A DNA stretch of 50,927 bases from an uncultured Mucilaginibacter sp. (GTDB lineage: Bacteria > Bacteroidota > Bacteroidia > Sphingobacteriales > Sphingobacteriaceae), in the NCBI GenBank assembly GCA_903864275.1, contig CAIPFE010000051.1, positions 1 to 50,927 on the forward strand, given 5' to 3'. Numbering within the stretch: the stretch's first letter is position 1; every line of letters starts with the position of its first letter. The position numbers and the translations under genes were made by a program. Under the pieces are notes generated by a model. It had not been told where the DNA came from. It searched no databases and saw nothing but the letters and a program-made list of their open reading frames with translations. Below, one piece after another: positions 34,034 through 43,173 of the stretch.

Positions 34034-35470
34034 ATGAAAAAGACTTTATTATTAATATGCTCGACAGCTATACTCGCTCACAATACGTTCGCCCAGACAA
34101 AACAAATCGAACGGCCTGATGGTAAGACATTATCAACAAGGATAATCGACAGCGTAGTAAATAAACTACTGGACACCGCCGAGATAACCGGTTTGCAATT
34201 GGGCATTATCAATGATGATAAGATAGTTTATTTGCACAGCTACGGGTACAAAAACAAAGCTAAAAACGAACGTAACGACACCAGCACCCATTTTTATGCC
34301 GCGTCGCTGGCTAAACCGCTATTTGGTTATATTGTAATGCAGCTGGCAGATGAAGGCAAGATAGACCTTGATAAACCATTATATACCTACCTGCCAAAAC
34401 CCCTGCCGGAATACGACAATTATAAAGACCTTGCCGGCGATGACCGTTATAAATTAATAACCCCCCGAATGTGTCTCGACCATACGACCGGTTTCCCCAA
34501 CTGGCGCGAAGGCAATCCGCATAATGCTAATAAGCTCGAAATATTTTTTAAACCGGGCTCCAGGTATTCATATTCCGGAGAGGGGATCAATTTGTTGCAA
34601 ATGGTAATTGAAACAATTAGCGGCAGGCACCTGGAAGACCTGGCGCAGGAGAAAATATTTAAACCATTTGGTATGACGATGACCAGTTTTTTGTGGCAGC
34701 CGGCGTTTGAAGCTAATTACGCCGTTGGGCATGATTTTAATGGCGACACGATTACCAAACAGCGGTTCCATGCCGAATATGCTGCGGGATCGATGGAAAC
34801 AACGGTTGGGGACTATTCACGGTTTTTAGCAGCGGCAATGCAGGGCAACAGGCTTTCGGCGAAAGCTAAACGGGAAATGTTTTCGCCTCAAATTTTCATT
34901 TATACCAAAAGGCAGTTTGATGAGCTGAGCTCGGATTCAGTTCCGGATAATAATGCCATCCACCTCTCCTATGGTTTGGGATGGGGACTGTTTACCAGTC
35001 CATATGGCAAAGCCTTTTTTAAAGAAGGCCACGGCGTGGGCTGGGTGAACTATGTGATCGCATTCCCGGATAAAAAGATGGGTGTTGTGATCTTTTGCAA
35101 CGATGCCAACGGCGAAAGCATTTTCAAAGAACTGGTTGAAAAGACCACGGGCGTAACTATACCCTGGTATTGGGAGAACTACACACCCTACCGCGGGAGC
35201 GTTAAGTTGCCAACATCGGTGTTGCAGCAGTTTACAGGTGTATATGATGGTAAATTGAAAGCAATAGTTACGGTTGAAAATGGCCAGCTAAAAGTTGAAT
35301 CCCCAACCGTTAACTTAAGCAAAACAAACCTTTATGCCATAAATGATCATCATTTCTTTTTAAAGATAATGGATACTGATATTGACTTTGTGAAAGGCAT
35401 CGATGGCAAAGTTATAAAAGCCATACTTAATGACGAGGGGGACCATTACGAACTGGTTAAGGTGAAATAG
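34034..35470 (+). CDS. Secreted serine hydrolase, beta-lactamase family (class C-like)
   Basis: ATG 34034 gives 478 residues with signal peptide MKKTLLLICSTAILAHNTFAQ. Catalytic motifs of serine beta-lactamase-like hydrolases are present: S91-LA-K94 (SxxK), the tyrosine motif Y180-SG, and HGVGW near residue 335 in place of KTG. The C-terminal about 90 residues (FTGVYDGKLKAIVTVENGQLKVES) form the small lipocalin-like domain found in DUF3471-type members. Related proteins are D-aminopeptidases, esterases or penicillin-recognising proteins; activity on antibiotics is not implied. The start 27 nt upstream is rejected because it precedes the signal peptide. Confidence 0.92.
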   Translation: MKKTLLLICSTAILAHNTFAQTKQIERPDGKTLSTRIIDSVVNKLLDTAEITGLQLGIINDDKIVYLHSYGYKNKAKNERNDTSTHFYAASLAKPLFGYIVMQLADEGKIDLDKPLYTYLPKPLPEYDNYKDLAGDDRYKLITPRMCLDHTTGFPNWREGNPHNANKLEIFFKPGSRYSYSGEGINLLQMVIETISGRHLEDLAQEKIFKPFGMTMTSFLWQPAFEANYAVGHDFNGDTITKQRFHAEYAAGSMETTVGDYSRFLAAAMQGNRLSAKAKREMFSPQIFIYTKRQFDELSSDSVPDNNAIHLSYGLGWGLFTSPYGKAFFKEGHGVGWVNYVIAFPDKKMGVVIFCNDANGESIFKELVEKTTGVTIPWYWENYTPYRGSVKLPTSVLQQFTGVYDGKLKAIVTVENGQLKVESPTVNLSKTNLYAINDHHFFLKIMDTDIDFVKGIDGKVIKAILNDEGDHYELVKVK

Positions 35471-35486
35471 CTGAACGTTAGGGGCT

Positions 35487-36140
35487 TTACTCCCTAATGC
35501 CCAAATTCGCAAAATCGCTGCTTAAATCGCCAGGGGAACTCCACAGCCCGATCTTACCATCGGCAAGGCTATTCAGCTTTTGGGTCTTTAGCGATGGCGT
35601 TGACGAATGGTTAACATATACTGTTATCCGATCCCCTTTGACCACAATAGTTGCATGAAACCAATCTTCTGCCCCGGGAACAGGATTTACTTCATTTTCG
35701 TAAACGCCCGGATGCTCTTTTCGCAATTTAACATAGTCAAATACCGGCAAGCTCATATATTGCACAGACCATTTCCTGGTTGGCGTATCTGTACTGTGAA
35801 ACCTGAACGGCCGGAAATAAACCACTTCGTAAGCCGTAGCATCTTTGGCATGAAAGGCTATGCCCAAAAAACTTTTGAGGAAAACATTTTTCCCGCGCAG
35901 ATCGACATCTATGGTCCCGTCTTTAAAATTTACATCTTTTAGCCATACGATACCCTCGGCGGATACTCCATGAATTTTACCGCTATCCAATAAATGTACA
36001 TGTTTACCATTGGTTGTGTCCAGTTTGCCTTTGCCAAGCATGCGGGCCAGGTTAAAATGTGTTGTTCGCTGACCATGCACCAGCAGCGCGCCGAAGAAAG
36101 AAAGTAAAAAAGTGAATGTGATCTTAGATTTATATAACAT
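35487..36140 (-). CDS. Secreted LamG/concanavalin-like protein
   Basis: This 217-residue protein has signal peptide MLYKSKITFTFLLSFFGALLVHGQ. It shows a jelly-roll pattern: NFKDGTIDVDLRGKNVFLKSFLGIAFHAKDATAYEVVYFRPFRF, then WFHATIVVKGDRITVYVNHSSTPSL and DGKIGLWSSPGDLSSDFANLGI. This matches the 3-keto-disaccharide hydrolase (DUF1080)/LamG-like sandwich that binds or hydrolyses sugars. No catalytic residues were identified with confidence. It converges with the serine-hydrolase gene; a small stem TTAGGG/CCCTAA (35478-35497) covers both gene ends. Confidence 0.8.
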   Translation of the reverse strand: MLYKSKITFTFLLSFFGALLVHGQRTTHFNLARMLGKGKLDTTNGKHVHLLDSGKIHGVSAEGIVWLKDVNFKDGTIDVDLRGKNVFLKSFLGIAFHAKDATAYEVVYFRPFRFHSTDTPTRKWSVQYMSLPVFDYVKLRKEHPGVYENEVNPVPGAEDWFHATIVVKGDRITVYVNHSSTPSLKTQKLNSLADGKIGLWSSPGDLSSDFANLGIRE

Positions 36141-36337
36141 ATGCGTTTTTTTAGTTAGGTCAAAGTTGGGAATCCGGCTGTTAAATTCCAGTTCAAAAAC
36201 AATTCATTTTTAGTTCAAATTTAACAAGTTAAATCATGCTGCCGGTTAGGTGATCCCAAACCTGGGCTTGTTTAAATTTTTTTATTGTTATTTTACACAA
36301 TACATCAATTATGATGTTGTAATAAAAATCAAACACG

Positions 36338-37123
36338 ATGATATTTTTAAGCCTCCATATCAAGGACCAGGAAGCCGTTGAGCCGATTGCCATAAAACTC
36401 TCAACCATTTACGGGAAAGAAAGGGTTTTTTATGACGGATGGTCCACTCAGCCCTGTGAAGGAATAATGGGCAAAATGGAACAGGTATTAATGGATTGTG
36501 AGTTTTTTTTCTTTTTTGTCTCGAAAAACAGCCTCGACAGCGACCTGGTAAAACTGGAATGGCAAAATGCGATCTATAAAGCATCACAGAATAAAGCAAA
36601 GCTGATCCCCGTAAAGCTCGACGATTGTTTAATGCCGGCTATATTTTTGCAAACCTTGTACATCGATATTTTTGGTACGGGCATGGAGTATGCCTTCAGG
36701 CAAATGGTTGACGTGATCAACAAACAACTAACCAAAAACAGGATAGAACAAACTTATGAAAATGTGCGCGGGTATAACTTACTGTCAAAATCAGTAAACG
36801 GCGAACTGCACCTGGAAGTGCGTGCCGAAACTTACGTGGAACCAGTTTCAAAATACATTGTGTTATTGCACCATGATGAAAATGACGTAGAAGCGAAATG
36901 CACAAATAATGTTTTAATCAGGCAGGCCTTCATGAAAGATTTAGATGTGGGAGAAAATTACAAAAGCAACGGGATCTTTTTTGATATAGTCAGGCCCACC
37001 ACGCCCGGGTTCCCGATAAAGTTTTTGATAAAAAGTAAAAATGGAAGCCCTATCAGGTTTAACGGAATTATGAGAAGCATTGGAGAAAATATGATCAGGC
37101 ATATACCTATAATTGACGAATAA
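36338..37123 (+). CDS. TIR-domain protein with unassigned C-terminal beta domain
   Basis: The 261-residue protein begins with a TIR-like fold (residues about 1-130): IFLSLHIKDQEAVEPIAIKL, VFYDGWSTQPCEGIMGKMEQVL, FFFFFVSKNSL, the putative catalytic glutamate E74 in LVKLEWQNAI, then AKLIPVKLDDC. Many bacterial TIR proteins consume NAD or convert it to signalling nucleotides, often in anti-phage defence. After a short helix, residues about 140-261 form a beta-rich domain (NGELHLEVRAETYVEPVSKYIVLLHHD...GIFFDIVRP) not recognised here. There is no membrane span. It is separated by 84 nt from a Crp/Fnr-type gene. Defence is inference from the domain. Confidence 0.85.
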   Translation: MIFLSLHIKDQEAVEPIAIKLSTIYGKERVFYDGWSTQPCEGIMGKMEQVLMDCEFFFFFVSKNSLDSDLVKLEWQNAIYKASQNKAKLIPVKLDDCLMPAIFLQTLYIDIFGTGMEYAFRQMVDVINKQLTKNRIEQTYENVRGYNLLSKSVNGELHLEVRAETYVEPVSKYIVLLHHDENDVEAKCTNNVLIRQAFMKDLDVGENYKSNGIFFDIVRPTTPGFPIKFLIKSKNGSPIRFNGIMRSIGENMIRHIPIIDE

Positions 37124-37207
37124 ATTATTATTCCCTGATGTTTTTCCCATCTATCTGCGCAAATTTACATCCGCGTACTCCACGCTTTATAAATTAATCG
37201 AACTGAA

Positions 37208-37780
37208 ATGTATCCTGAACTTTTAGACCATATTAAACGATATGTTCAATTAACAGAACCCGAGGAACAATTACTTTGCGAAAAGCTTGAGTTTAAAAAA
37301 GTAAAGAAAAAAGAGTTTTTGCTTGAGCCGGGGAAATTATGCCCGGGAAATTATTTTGTGGTAAAAGGGCTTGTACGCCAATTTTTTGTAAACAACAAGC
37401 TAAACGAACAGATCATACAATTCGGGCTCGAAAATTGGTGGATCGCCGACCAAGACAGCCTCCTTAACCATCAGCCGTCTGCCTGTTATATACAGGCGGT
37501 TGAACCTTCGGAGCTACTGCTGCTGCCTGAAAAGAACAGGGTTAAACTGTTTGAGGAAATACCCTTGCTCGAAAGTTATTTTATGATCATGATGCAAAAG
37601 GCCTTTGTTGCATCCCAGCGCAGGATAGGCTTTATTTTTAACCAGACCGATGAGGAACGTTACCGCTCCTTTGCAAGCCAATTCCCCGGCTTTATGCAAC
37701 GTGTACCGCAATACATGCTGGCTTCGTATTTAGGTTTTACGCCACAATTTCTGAGTCGTTTAAGGGCAAAAAAGATTTAA
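37208..37780 (+). CDS. Crp/Fnr-family cyclic-nucleotide-binding-like regulator
   Basis: This 190-residue protein has a cNMP-binding-like beta-roll (LEFKKVKKKEFLLEPGKLCPGNYFVVKGLVRQFF...IIQFGLENWWIADQDSLL) and the helix and short HTH typical of this Bacteroidota group (QTDEERYRSFASQFPGFMQRVPQYMLASYLGFTPQFLSRLRAKK). Residues needed to bind cAMP are not obviously kept, so the ligand is unknown. It precedes AhpD-like and SnoaL-like genes on the same strand. In such Bacteroidota clusters these regulators commonly control the adjoining redox-type genes, which is inference here. Confidence 0.92.
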   Translation: MYPELLDHIKRYVQLTEPEEQLLCEKLEFKKVKKKEFLLEPGKLCPGNYFVVKGLVRQFFVNNKLNEQIIQFGLENWWIADQDSLLNHQPSACYIQAVEPSELLLLPEKNRVKLFEEIPLLESYFMIMMQKAFVASQRRIGFIFNQTDEERYRSFASQFPGFMQRVPQYMLASYLGFTPQFLSRLRAKKI

Positions 37781-37860
37781 ATCCCTGTATTTCTTAACCG
37801 TGGTTCATTTTTTGAGACTACGGTATTGTTCAGATTTGTCTTATAAAAAAATAAAGAGAA

Positions 37861-38307
37861 ATGAGTAACAGAATTAAGATTAACCAGGCTGATCCTGCGG
37901 CATACAAGGCTATGCTGGCAATGGAAAATTATGTGGAAAGCACCGGGCTCAGCACCCGCCACAAGGACCTGATAAAAATAAGGGCTTCACAAATTAATGG
38001 CTGCTCTTATTGTATCGATATGCATACCGGCGATGCCCGAAATGCTGGCGAAACCGAACAGCGGATATATAACCTTACCGCATGGCGCGATACCCCGTTT
38101 TTTGATGAGCAGGAACGGGCAATACTGACGCTTACCGAAGAGGTTACGCTGATCACCGGCCGGGTATCCGATGAAACCTACAATAACGCGGCCGCCCTGT
38201 TCGAAAAGGCTTACCTGGCGCAACTTATTATGGCCATTATTACTATTAACGCATGGAACAGGATAGGCATAGCCACAAATCTTGAGCCTGAACTTGTTGC
38301 ATCATAA
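37861..38307 (+). CDS. AhpD-like carboxymuconolactone decarboxylase family protein
   Basis: A 148-residue protein of the CMD/AhpD fold with the active-site pair C48-SY-C51 and downstream H55 (NGCSYCIDMHTGDARNAGE). This is the redox motif of alkylhydroperoxidase D-like enzymes. The C-terminal half (FDEQERAILTLTEEVTLI...LAQLIMAIITINAWNRIGIATN) is typical of the YciW/alkylhydroperoxidase-core group. It may reduce peroxides or act as a disulfide partner. It lies 80 nt after the Crp/Fnr gene and 22 nt before the SnoaL-like gene. Confidence 0.93.
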   Translation: MSNRIKINQADPAAYKAMLAMENYVESTGLSTRHKDLIKIRASQINGCSYCIDMHTGDARNAGETEQRIYNLTAWRDTPFFDEQERAILTLTEEVTLITGRVSDETYNNAAALFEKAYLAQLIMAIITINAWNRIGIATNLEPELVAS

Positions 38308-38329
38308 ATAACATTAAAACCATTAAAAT

Positions 38330-38680
38330 ATGAAAACGACAGAAAGCAAAGCGGAGAATGCGGTGATGACTTTTATAAACGCTTTGAACAGCGAGGATTT
38401 TGCCGCCGCCAGGGAACAACTGGCCAACGGGATGAAATTTGACGGCGTTATGGGCTCGCGCGATAGCGCCGAAGCATATATCAGCGATATGACGCGGATG
38501 AAGTTTAAATACAACATTAAAAAGCTATTCGTGAATGAAAACGATGTATGCCTGCTTTACGATATTAACATGGGCGGCACTACAATTTTTACCTGTGGCT
38601 GGTACCACATTGAAAACGGGAAGATAGCTTCGCTAAAGGTGGTATTTGACCCGCGGCCATTGTTTGAAAAGAAAGGATAA
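38330..38680 (+). CDS. SnoaL/NTF2-like fold protein
   Basis: A 116-residue cone-shaped NTF2-like protein: AENAVMTFINALNSEDFAAAREQLANGMKFDG, then SAEAYISDMTRMKFKYNIKKLFVNENDVCLLYDINMGGTTIFTCGWYHIENGKIASLKVVFDPRPLFEK. The fold covers SnoaL-like cyclases, delta-5-ketosteroid-isomerase-like proteins and many small binding proteins, so function cannot be fixed. It follows the AhpD-like gene by 22 nt and is probably co-transcribed. A perfect 29-bp palindrome follows and probably ends transcription. Confidence 0.88.
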   Translation: MKTTESKAENAVMTFINALNSEDFAAAREQLANGMKFDGVMGSRDSAEAYISDMTRMKFKYNIKKLFVNENDVCLLYDINMGGTTIFTCGWYHIENGKIASLKVVFDPRPLFEKKG

Positions 38681-38721
38681 AAAATAGATGAAGTGGAAAA
38701 CTTTCTCCCGCACTTTGCAGC

Positions 38722-38750
38722 ATAGCGATGGGTTTGAAACCCATCGCTAT
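38722..38750. repeat. Perfect 29-bp palindrome between convergent genes
   Basis: ATAGCGATGGGTTT and AAACCCATCGCTAT are exact inverse complements with a single G between them. The site lies between the plus-strand SnoaL-like gene and the minus-strand Gfo/Idh/MocA gene. It resembles the short REP-like palindromes found repeatedly between genes in Bacteroidota. It probably also acts as a bidirectional terminator-like structure. Confidence 0.85.
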
Positions 38751-38771
38751 TAAGTAAAGCCTGAACGGGGA

Positions 38772-39770
38772 CTAACTAATTTTGTCCGCCGGATAAAATA
38801 TCCCTGCCACTGCCCTTATTTTGTCTAGCGTTTCCATTAACAAGAGCGTATCAGCAAAACTTACAACAGGGCTTTCAGTAAGCCCTTTTCGTAAACATTC
38901 ATTTACATGCCTTGCTTCGTACTGGTAGCCAAACCCCGGTTCTTTTGCTACCTGAATAGATTCTTTGCCATCCACCCGCTCTTTATAATACTCAACGGTG
39001 GACGACGGCTCGTAAAATCTTGAACTAAGCCTGATCCGGCCTTTGGAGCCGCAAATATCAGCTTCCGTGGCAAGGTTGGAGGAAAATGTAGAAAACAATT
39101 GTGCCATCGCGCCATTTTTATAGCGAAAAAGTATTGCGCATTGCTCGTCGACACCGGTTGAGGCGGGGGTCATCACAGCGTCGATATGGTCGGGTTTTCC
39201 GAGGGTGCTGATGGCCATAAATACATTGTAGATGCCAATATCCATCACCGTACCTCCTCCCAATGCAGGGTCGAACAGCCTAGCCGGCACGGGCGGTACC
39301 GGTATAAAACCAAAGTTTGCCAGTACCGACCTGATCTCGCCCAACTGCCCCTGCCCTATCATCTCCTGCATTTTTATATAATGTGGCTGGAACTTTGTCC
39401 ATAAGGCTTCCATTAAAAACACCTTCTTTTCTTTGGCTAAACTGATCATTTCCGCTGCCTGCCGGGTATTCATGGCAAAAGGCTTTTCGCACAAAATCGC
39501 TTTGCCGTGCTGCAAACACAACAAAGTATTTTCATAATGCAGGTTATGCGGGGTGGCAATGTATATTACATCAACGTCCGGGTTTTGCGCCAGGGCCTCG
39601 TAACTTTCAAGCGTATATTTTACCGGGAACACTTTGCTGAAATCATCCGCCGACTGTTTTGACCGTGAGCCAACGGCAATTAATTCCGCATCTTCAACAA
39701 GTTTGAGGTCAGACGCAAATTTATGCGCGATGCGGCCTGTGCCTAAAATGCCCCAGCGGATGTTTTTCAT
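38772..39770 (-). CDS. Gfo/Idh/MocA-family oxidoreductase
   Basis: ATG 39770 gives 332 residues (MKNIRWGILGTGRIAHKF); an upstream in-frame start 11 codons earlier is less likely. The NAD(P)-binding Rossmann motif GILGTGRIAHKF and the catalytic EKP motif (E95-K96-P97 in ILCEKPFAM) are kept. The second-domain lysine/histidine pattern DPALGGGTVMDIGIYNVF matches the dihydrodiol dehydrogenase/glucose-fructose-oxidoreductase-like group. These enzymes oxidise or reduce sugar-like hydroxyl groups. No pathway neighbours identify the substrate. Confidence 0.93.
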   Translation of the reverse strand: MKNIRWGILGTGRIAHKFASDLKLVEDAELIAVGSRSKQSADDFSKVFPVKYTLESYEALAQNPDVDVIYIATPHNLHYENTLLCLQHGKAILCEKPFAMNTRQAAEMISLAKEKKVFLMEALWTKFQPHYIKMQEMIGQGQLGEIRSVLANFGFIPVPPVPARLFDPALGGGTVMDIGIYNVFMAISTLGKPDHIDAVMTPASTGVDEQCAILFRYKNGAMAQLFSTFSSNLATEADICGSKGRIRLSSRFYEPSSTVEYYKERVDGKESIQVAKEPGFGYQYEARHVNECLRKGLTESPVVSFADTLLLMETLDKIRAVAGIFYPADKIS

Positions 39771-39884
39771 AGGTGATGTGGTTATTTGTGGGTTAAATAT
39801 CATGAATTTTGATGAATTTGAAAAGCGTAGGGTGTTATTTGCAGTTCACGTAGCATGACTTATATTTATAACATTATTATCCTC

Positions 39885-40310
39885 ATGAAAATCCTTGTCG
39901 CCATCATCTTATCCCTTATCTTTTTGTTGCTCGCCGGACTGCATATCTATTGGGGTTTTGGTGGCAAAAGCGGGACCGCAGCTGCCATTCCAACAACAGA
40001 AAATAACAAGCCGGTAATAGCCCCCGGCCCAATCGCCTGCTTTGCTGTGGGCATTGCACTTTGCGGCTTTGCCGTTTTAGTTTTAACAAAAGCCGGTATT
40101 ATTTTATTTGCTTTGCCGGGTTGGATATTGAATTACGGGCTTTGGGTAATTGCGGTAATATTCCTTTTAAGGGCTATTGGCGAATTTAAGTACATTGGGT
40201 TTTTTAAGAAGGTAAAAGCTACAAGGTTTGGGGAGATGGATAGTAAGTATTACTCGCCTTTGTGTTTGGTGATTGGGGGGCTGTGTGTGATTTTAGAAAT
40301 AATGAATTGA
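39885..40310 (+). CDS. DUF3995 membrane protein
   Basis: ATG 39885 gives 141 residues, close to the family length; an ATG ten codons upstream is possible. Four hydrophobic segments are visible: ILVAIILSLIFLLLAGLHIYWGFGG, GPIACFAVGIALCGFAVLVL, ALPGWILNYGLWVIAVIFLLRAIG and the tail YYSPLCLVIGGLCVILEI. The HIYWGFGG and YYSPLC motifs are family hallmarks. The function of DUF3995 is unknown. It is divergent from the Gfo/Idh/MocA gene. The composition (MKILVAI...) suggests this second ATG as the real start. Confidence 0.88.
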   Translation: MKILVAIILSLIFLLLAGLHIYWGFGGKSGTAAAIPTTENNKPVIAPGPIACFAVGIALCGFAVLVLTKAGIILFALPGWILNYGLWVIAVIFLLRAIGEFKYIGFFKKVKATRFGEMDSKYYSPLCLVIGGLCVILEIMN

Positions 40311-40357
40311 AGGGCTACGACGTTCAAATTCGTCCCTTAGTGGTCAATTCGACGATA

Positions 40358-42892
40358 TTAAGAAGGATAAGGCACTATAAATGTTTCTCTAACCCGGCTG
40401 GACGTATTTAAATAATATGTCCAGATACCGGCAACTACTACTGCCTTAACAATTTGCTCCACATCATAATTAGAAAATTGTCCGTTGACGAGTGCATTAA
40501 AAAAATATTCAATAAACAGGAATATCACCATGAACAAATAATATCGCTTTATACAATATGGGGCAATATCCCGTTTTTTAAACACAAGCACCAGGCAAAA
40601 GGCCGAATAACATATCAATGCCACGTCACCTGATATTTCAAATATTAACAATATCCTGTTCATTACACTGGCTAATCCTGTGGTAAGTCGATCCCACTTG
40701 CTAAGGCTGTAGTAGCCATCGTCTATTAAATATTTGACAATACCTAAAGGGGTGCAAAAAAGTATTATTATTAGCACAATAAGCCAGCCACCCAGGGCCG
40801 GGGCATAATAATTACGATCATAATGAACTTCTTCCCTTGTTTCTGTTTTGTAAATTCTCGACGCCAAATACACGAAAATACAAATCACCAAAACGGAGAT
40901 TATAACCATTAATTGGTTTATTTTGAATGGTTCATTTTTAATATCCGGGATATAAAAAAAACTGAACGAAAGTTTGTCATTCTTCAGGTCTTTGATATCT
41001 TGCTCAAACTCGGATAGTTTATCTTGCGGCACATAGTCCTGGAAATAAGCAAATTGATAGTGTAACGACAATTTATTACCGTTTACCGTTTTATCGCTTA
41101 TGAATTTGTAAGTACTGCGGTCGAGGGCGAAATGTTCATTAGTTATATCCCATCCATTAGACATAAATATATTGACTGTGTAATCAATAGCGTACGGATA
41201 GTTTACGGATACCGGTGTTTTGATTTGTCCTTCTATAACAGGCAGTTGCTCGGATATATAATCAGCGTAAAAATCAGCGTTGTATCTTCGGGTTATAGAA
41301 TCCTGCTTAAAGAAATTAGGGATACTATAACTCTCAATTGTGACGAGTTCATTTTTTGCCTCGTCATCCTTAATTATTATTGAATCTGCAGCCTCAATTT
41401 TACTGTAGGTTTTTGAATAATAATCAAGATAGTTTTTTTGTGTTTGAGCTACTCCGGTTGAAGCAATACGATCACGGATCTCGTCTGCCTCGTCTAAGGT
41501 ATAGGTTGTTTTAACATTAAGTTTTGCTGGCGAATACTCGTTTTTAATGTCATAATTTTCTTCGCACGTTATTTTTCCAGATTTTGTTTCCTTGATTTTT
41601 GTTAAGCCCGTGTTACCTGCCTTTAGAATGAGTCCTTCAAGGTATGGCGGAAAGTAAAGATCCGTGCCCTTTCCTCTTTGATAAGCAATTGTAGCGTCCA
41701 CCCATACCTGTTTTCCGTTAACGGTAGCTACTACCACCGCATGGTTAAATAATACCGCCGATGGAACAAAATCTTCTACTTTATCTTCCAGATCGGTACT
41801 AAGCACAGCCATGTGTGCTTCGATCCCACCTGCATTTAGAATGGACGCCAGTAAAAGGGACTTATCCTTACAGTCACCATATCTTTGTTTAAACACTTTA
41901 TCGGGTGCGTTAGCTTTGTGCGAGTATTCGCCGGTTTCGATACCCATATACCTTATCCCATCTTGTACTAATGTTACAGCTGCCCTAAAATATTGGGCTT
42001 GGTCTTTTCCCGATAGCTTTTTTAGTTTGGCTATGGTATCGGCCAGTTCATCTTTAAAATTCGCTTGTATGGGATTAATTTTCAAGCCCCAGTTAATTAC
42101 ATCAGCCCAGCTTGTAAATTCACTCACCTGGACGCGCGCATATTGATTAAACCATTTAGGTTCAAGCTTATTTGATAATGCGCCCGGTACCTGGAAGTCT
42201 TCCCACTCATATTTTTTCATACCGTTTGCGATGGAAATTTTAGGCTGCGAACGCAGGTTAAATGATTTCATATTCATTACCCTGTTTGCCGAAAATAAAA
42301 ATGTGGTGTATTGATGTACTATTAAGTAGGAGCCCTGCAGGTAAATACTTCTGCAAAATTTATTATCAAAAATTGGATTAGTACCAATTACAGTGTAGGA
42401 ATATTCTATTCGGTCACCTTTGCGTATATCTTTTAATATATATTTTGCCGAGTAAGTGCCGTTATAAATAAATTTGTCAAACTCATTTTCATCCGCCAGC
42501 ATTTTAAAAGCGCTAACATTTAACCTTGATTGCGGTTTATTATTTCTCCATATAATTATTTCATGAAAATAGACCTGCTCGTACGAAGGGTTAAAACTTA
42601 CTGATATTTCGGAATTATTTTGCACACCGGATTCGGAGACTATTTGTGTGATAATATGGTTATAGGTAGCCTTCTCTTCAACATTAACCTGCTCTTCAAT
42701 AAGTTCATCATAGGCGCCATTTTCAATATTTCTTGCCGATGGCTTTTTATCATATGATTTATATGGAAGTATCCATCCCGGCTTGGAGGATGTATGGATA
42801 ACAGGATCAGCGGCAAGCACATTTGCGGCATAAAGAATAGCCAAAACGAAACCGAAAAGTATTTTAGATAACTTTGGTAAATTCTTTTTCAT
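40358..42892 (-). CDS. DUF3857 and transglutaminase-like membrane protein
   Basis: The 844-residue protein has an N-terminal signal or anchor (ILFGFVLAILYAANVLAADP) and a DUF3857 domain (about 45-240). A transglutaminase-like domain follows with triad C341 (RYGDCKDKSLLLASILNAGG), H384 (FNHAVVVA) and D399 (VWVDATIA). Then come about 250 beta-rich residues and four C-terminal membrane spans (about 662-682, 702-722, 735-770, 780-812). It probably sits in the inner membrane with its enzyme domain in the periplasm. The reaction is unknown; this domain pair is frequent in Bacteroidota. It has no partner genes. Confidence 0.93.
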   Translation of the reverse strand: MKKNLPKLSKILFGFVLAILYAANVLAADPVIHTSSKPGWILPYKSYDKKPSARNIENGAYDELIEEQVNVEEKATYNHIITQIVSESGVQNNSEISVSFNPSYEQVYFHEIIIWRNNKPQSRLNVSAFKMLADENEFDKFIYNGTYSAKYILKDIRKGDRIEYSYTVIGTNPIFDNKFCRSIYLQGSYLIVHQYTTFLFSANRVMNMKSFNLRSQPKISIANGMKKYEWEDFQVPGALSNKLEPKWFNQYARVQVSEFTSWADVINWGLKINPIQANFKDELADTIAKLKKLSGKDQAQYFRAAVTLVQDGIRYMGIETGEYSHKANAPDKVFKQRYGDCKDKSLLLASILNAGGIEAHMAVLSTDLEDKVEDFVPSAVLFNHAVVVATVNGKQVWVDATIAYQRGKGTDLYFPPYLEGLILKAGNTGLTKIKETKSGKITCEENYDIKNEYSPAKLNVKTTYTLDEADEIRDRIASTGVAQTQKNYLDYYSKTYSKIEAADSIIIKDDEAKNELVTIESYSIPNFFKQDSITRRYNADFYADYISEQLPVIEGQIKTPVSVNYPYAIDYTVNIFMSNGWDITNEHFALDRSTYKFISDKTVNGNKLSLHYQFAYFQDYVPQDKLSEFEQDIKDLKNDKLSFSFFYIPDIKNEPFKINQLMVIISVLVICIFVYLASRIYKTETREEVHYDRNYYAPALGGWLIVLIIILFCTPLGIVKYLIDDGYYSLSKWDRLTTGLASVMNRILLIFEISGDVALICYSAFCLVLVFKKRDIAPYCIKRYYLFMVIFLFIEYFFNALVNGQFSNYDVEQIVKAVVVAGIWTYYLNTSSRVRETFIVPYPS

Positions 42893-43049
42893 TAGAGGAT
42901 GAAAGTAAAAAAAGAAGATGAATTTATCAATTTAATATCATTACCATCTCCTGCTAATATCGCTTTAAACTATAAAAAGCTGGCACCAGAAGTTATTTGC
43001 CTCGGCGCTGCATGAGGCTATAGCCTGCTTTTTCATCGCACCGTTTTAA

Positions 43050-43080
43050 CTAAAAAACCCAGCCAAATTGACCGGGTTTT
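43050..43080 (-). terminator. Terminator-like hairpin after the glycoside-hydrolase gene
   Basis: On the minus strand AAAACCC and GGGTTTT bracket a 13-nt interior and are followed by a run of T. It lies about 95 nt past the stop of the gene at 43174. A stem of seven or eight pairs with extra pairing inside is plausible. Confidence 0.6.
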
Positions 43081-43173
43081 AAAATGCGCTAAACTTTGCA
43101 GGAGTTAGAACACCTTGAAGATATTTTATTGATAATCAATTCGTCCACAAATCACGCATATTCGCAGATCAAA

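Noticed and set aside
34034..35470. Antibiotic-resistance beta-lactamase
   Set aside because: The SxxK and tyrosine motifs only show the serine-hydrolase superfamily. The HGVGW third motif and C-terminal lipocalin-like domain fit esterase or peptidase-type members, so resistance is not claimed.
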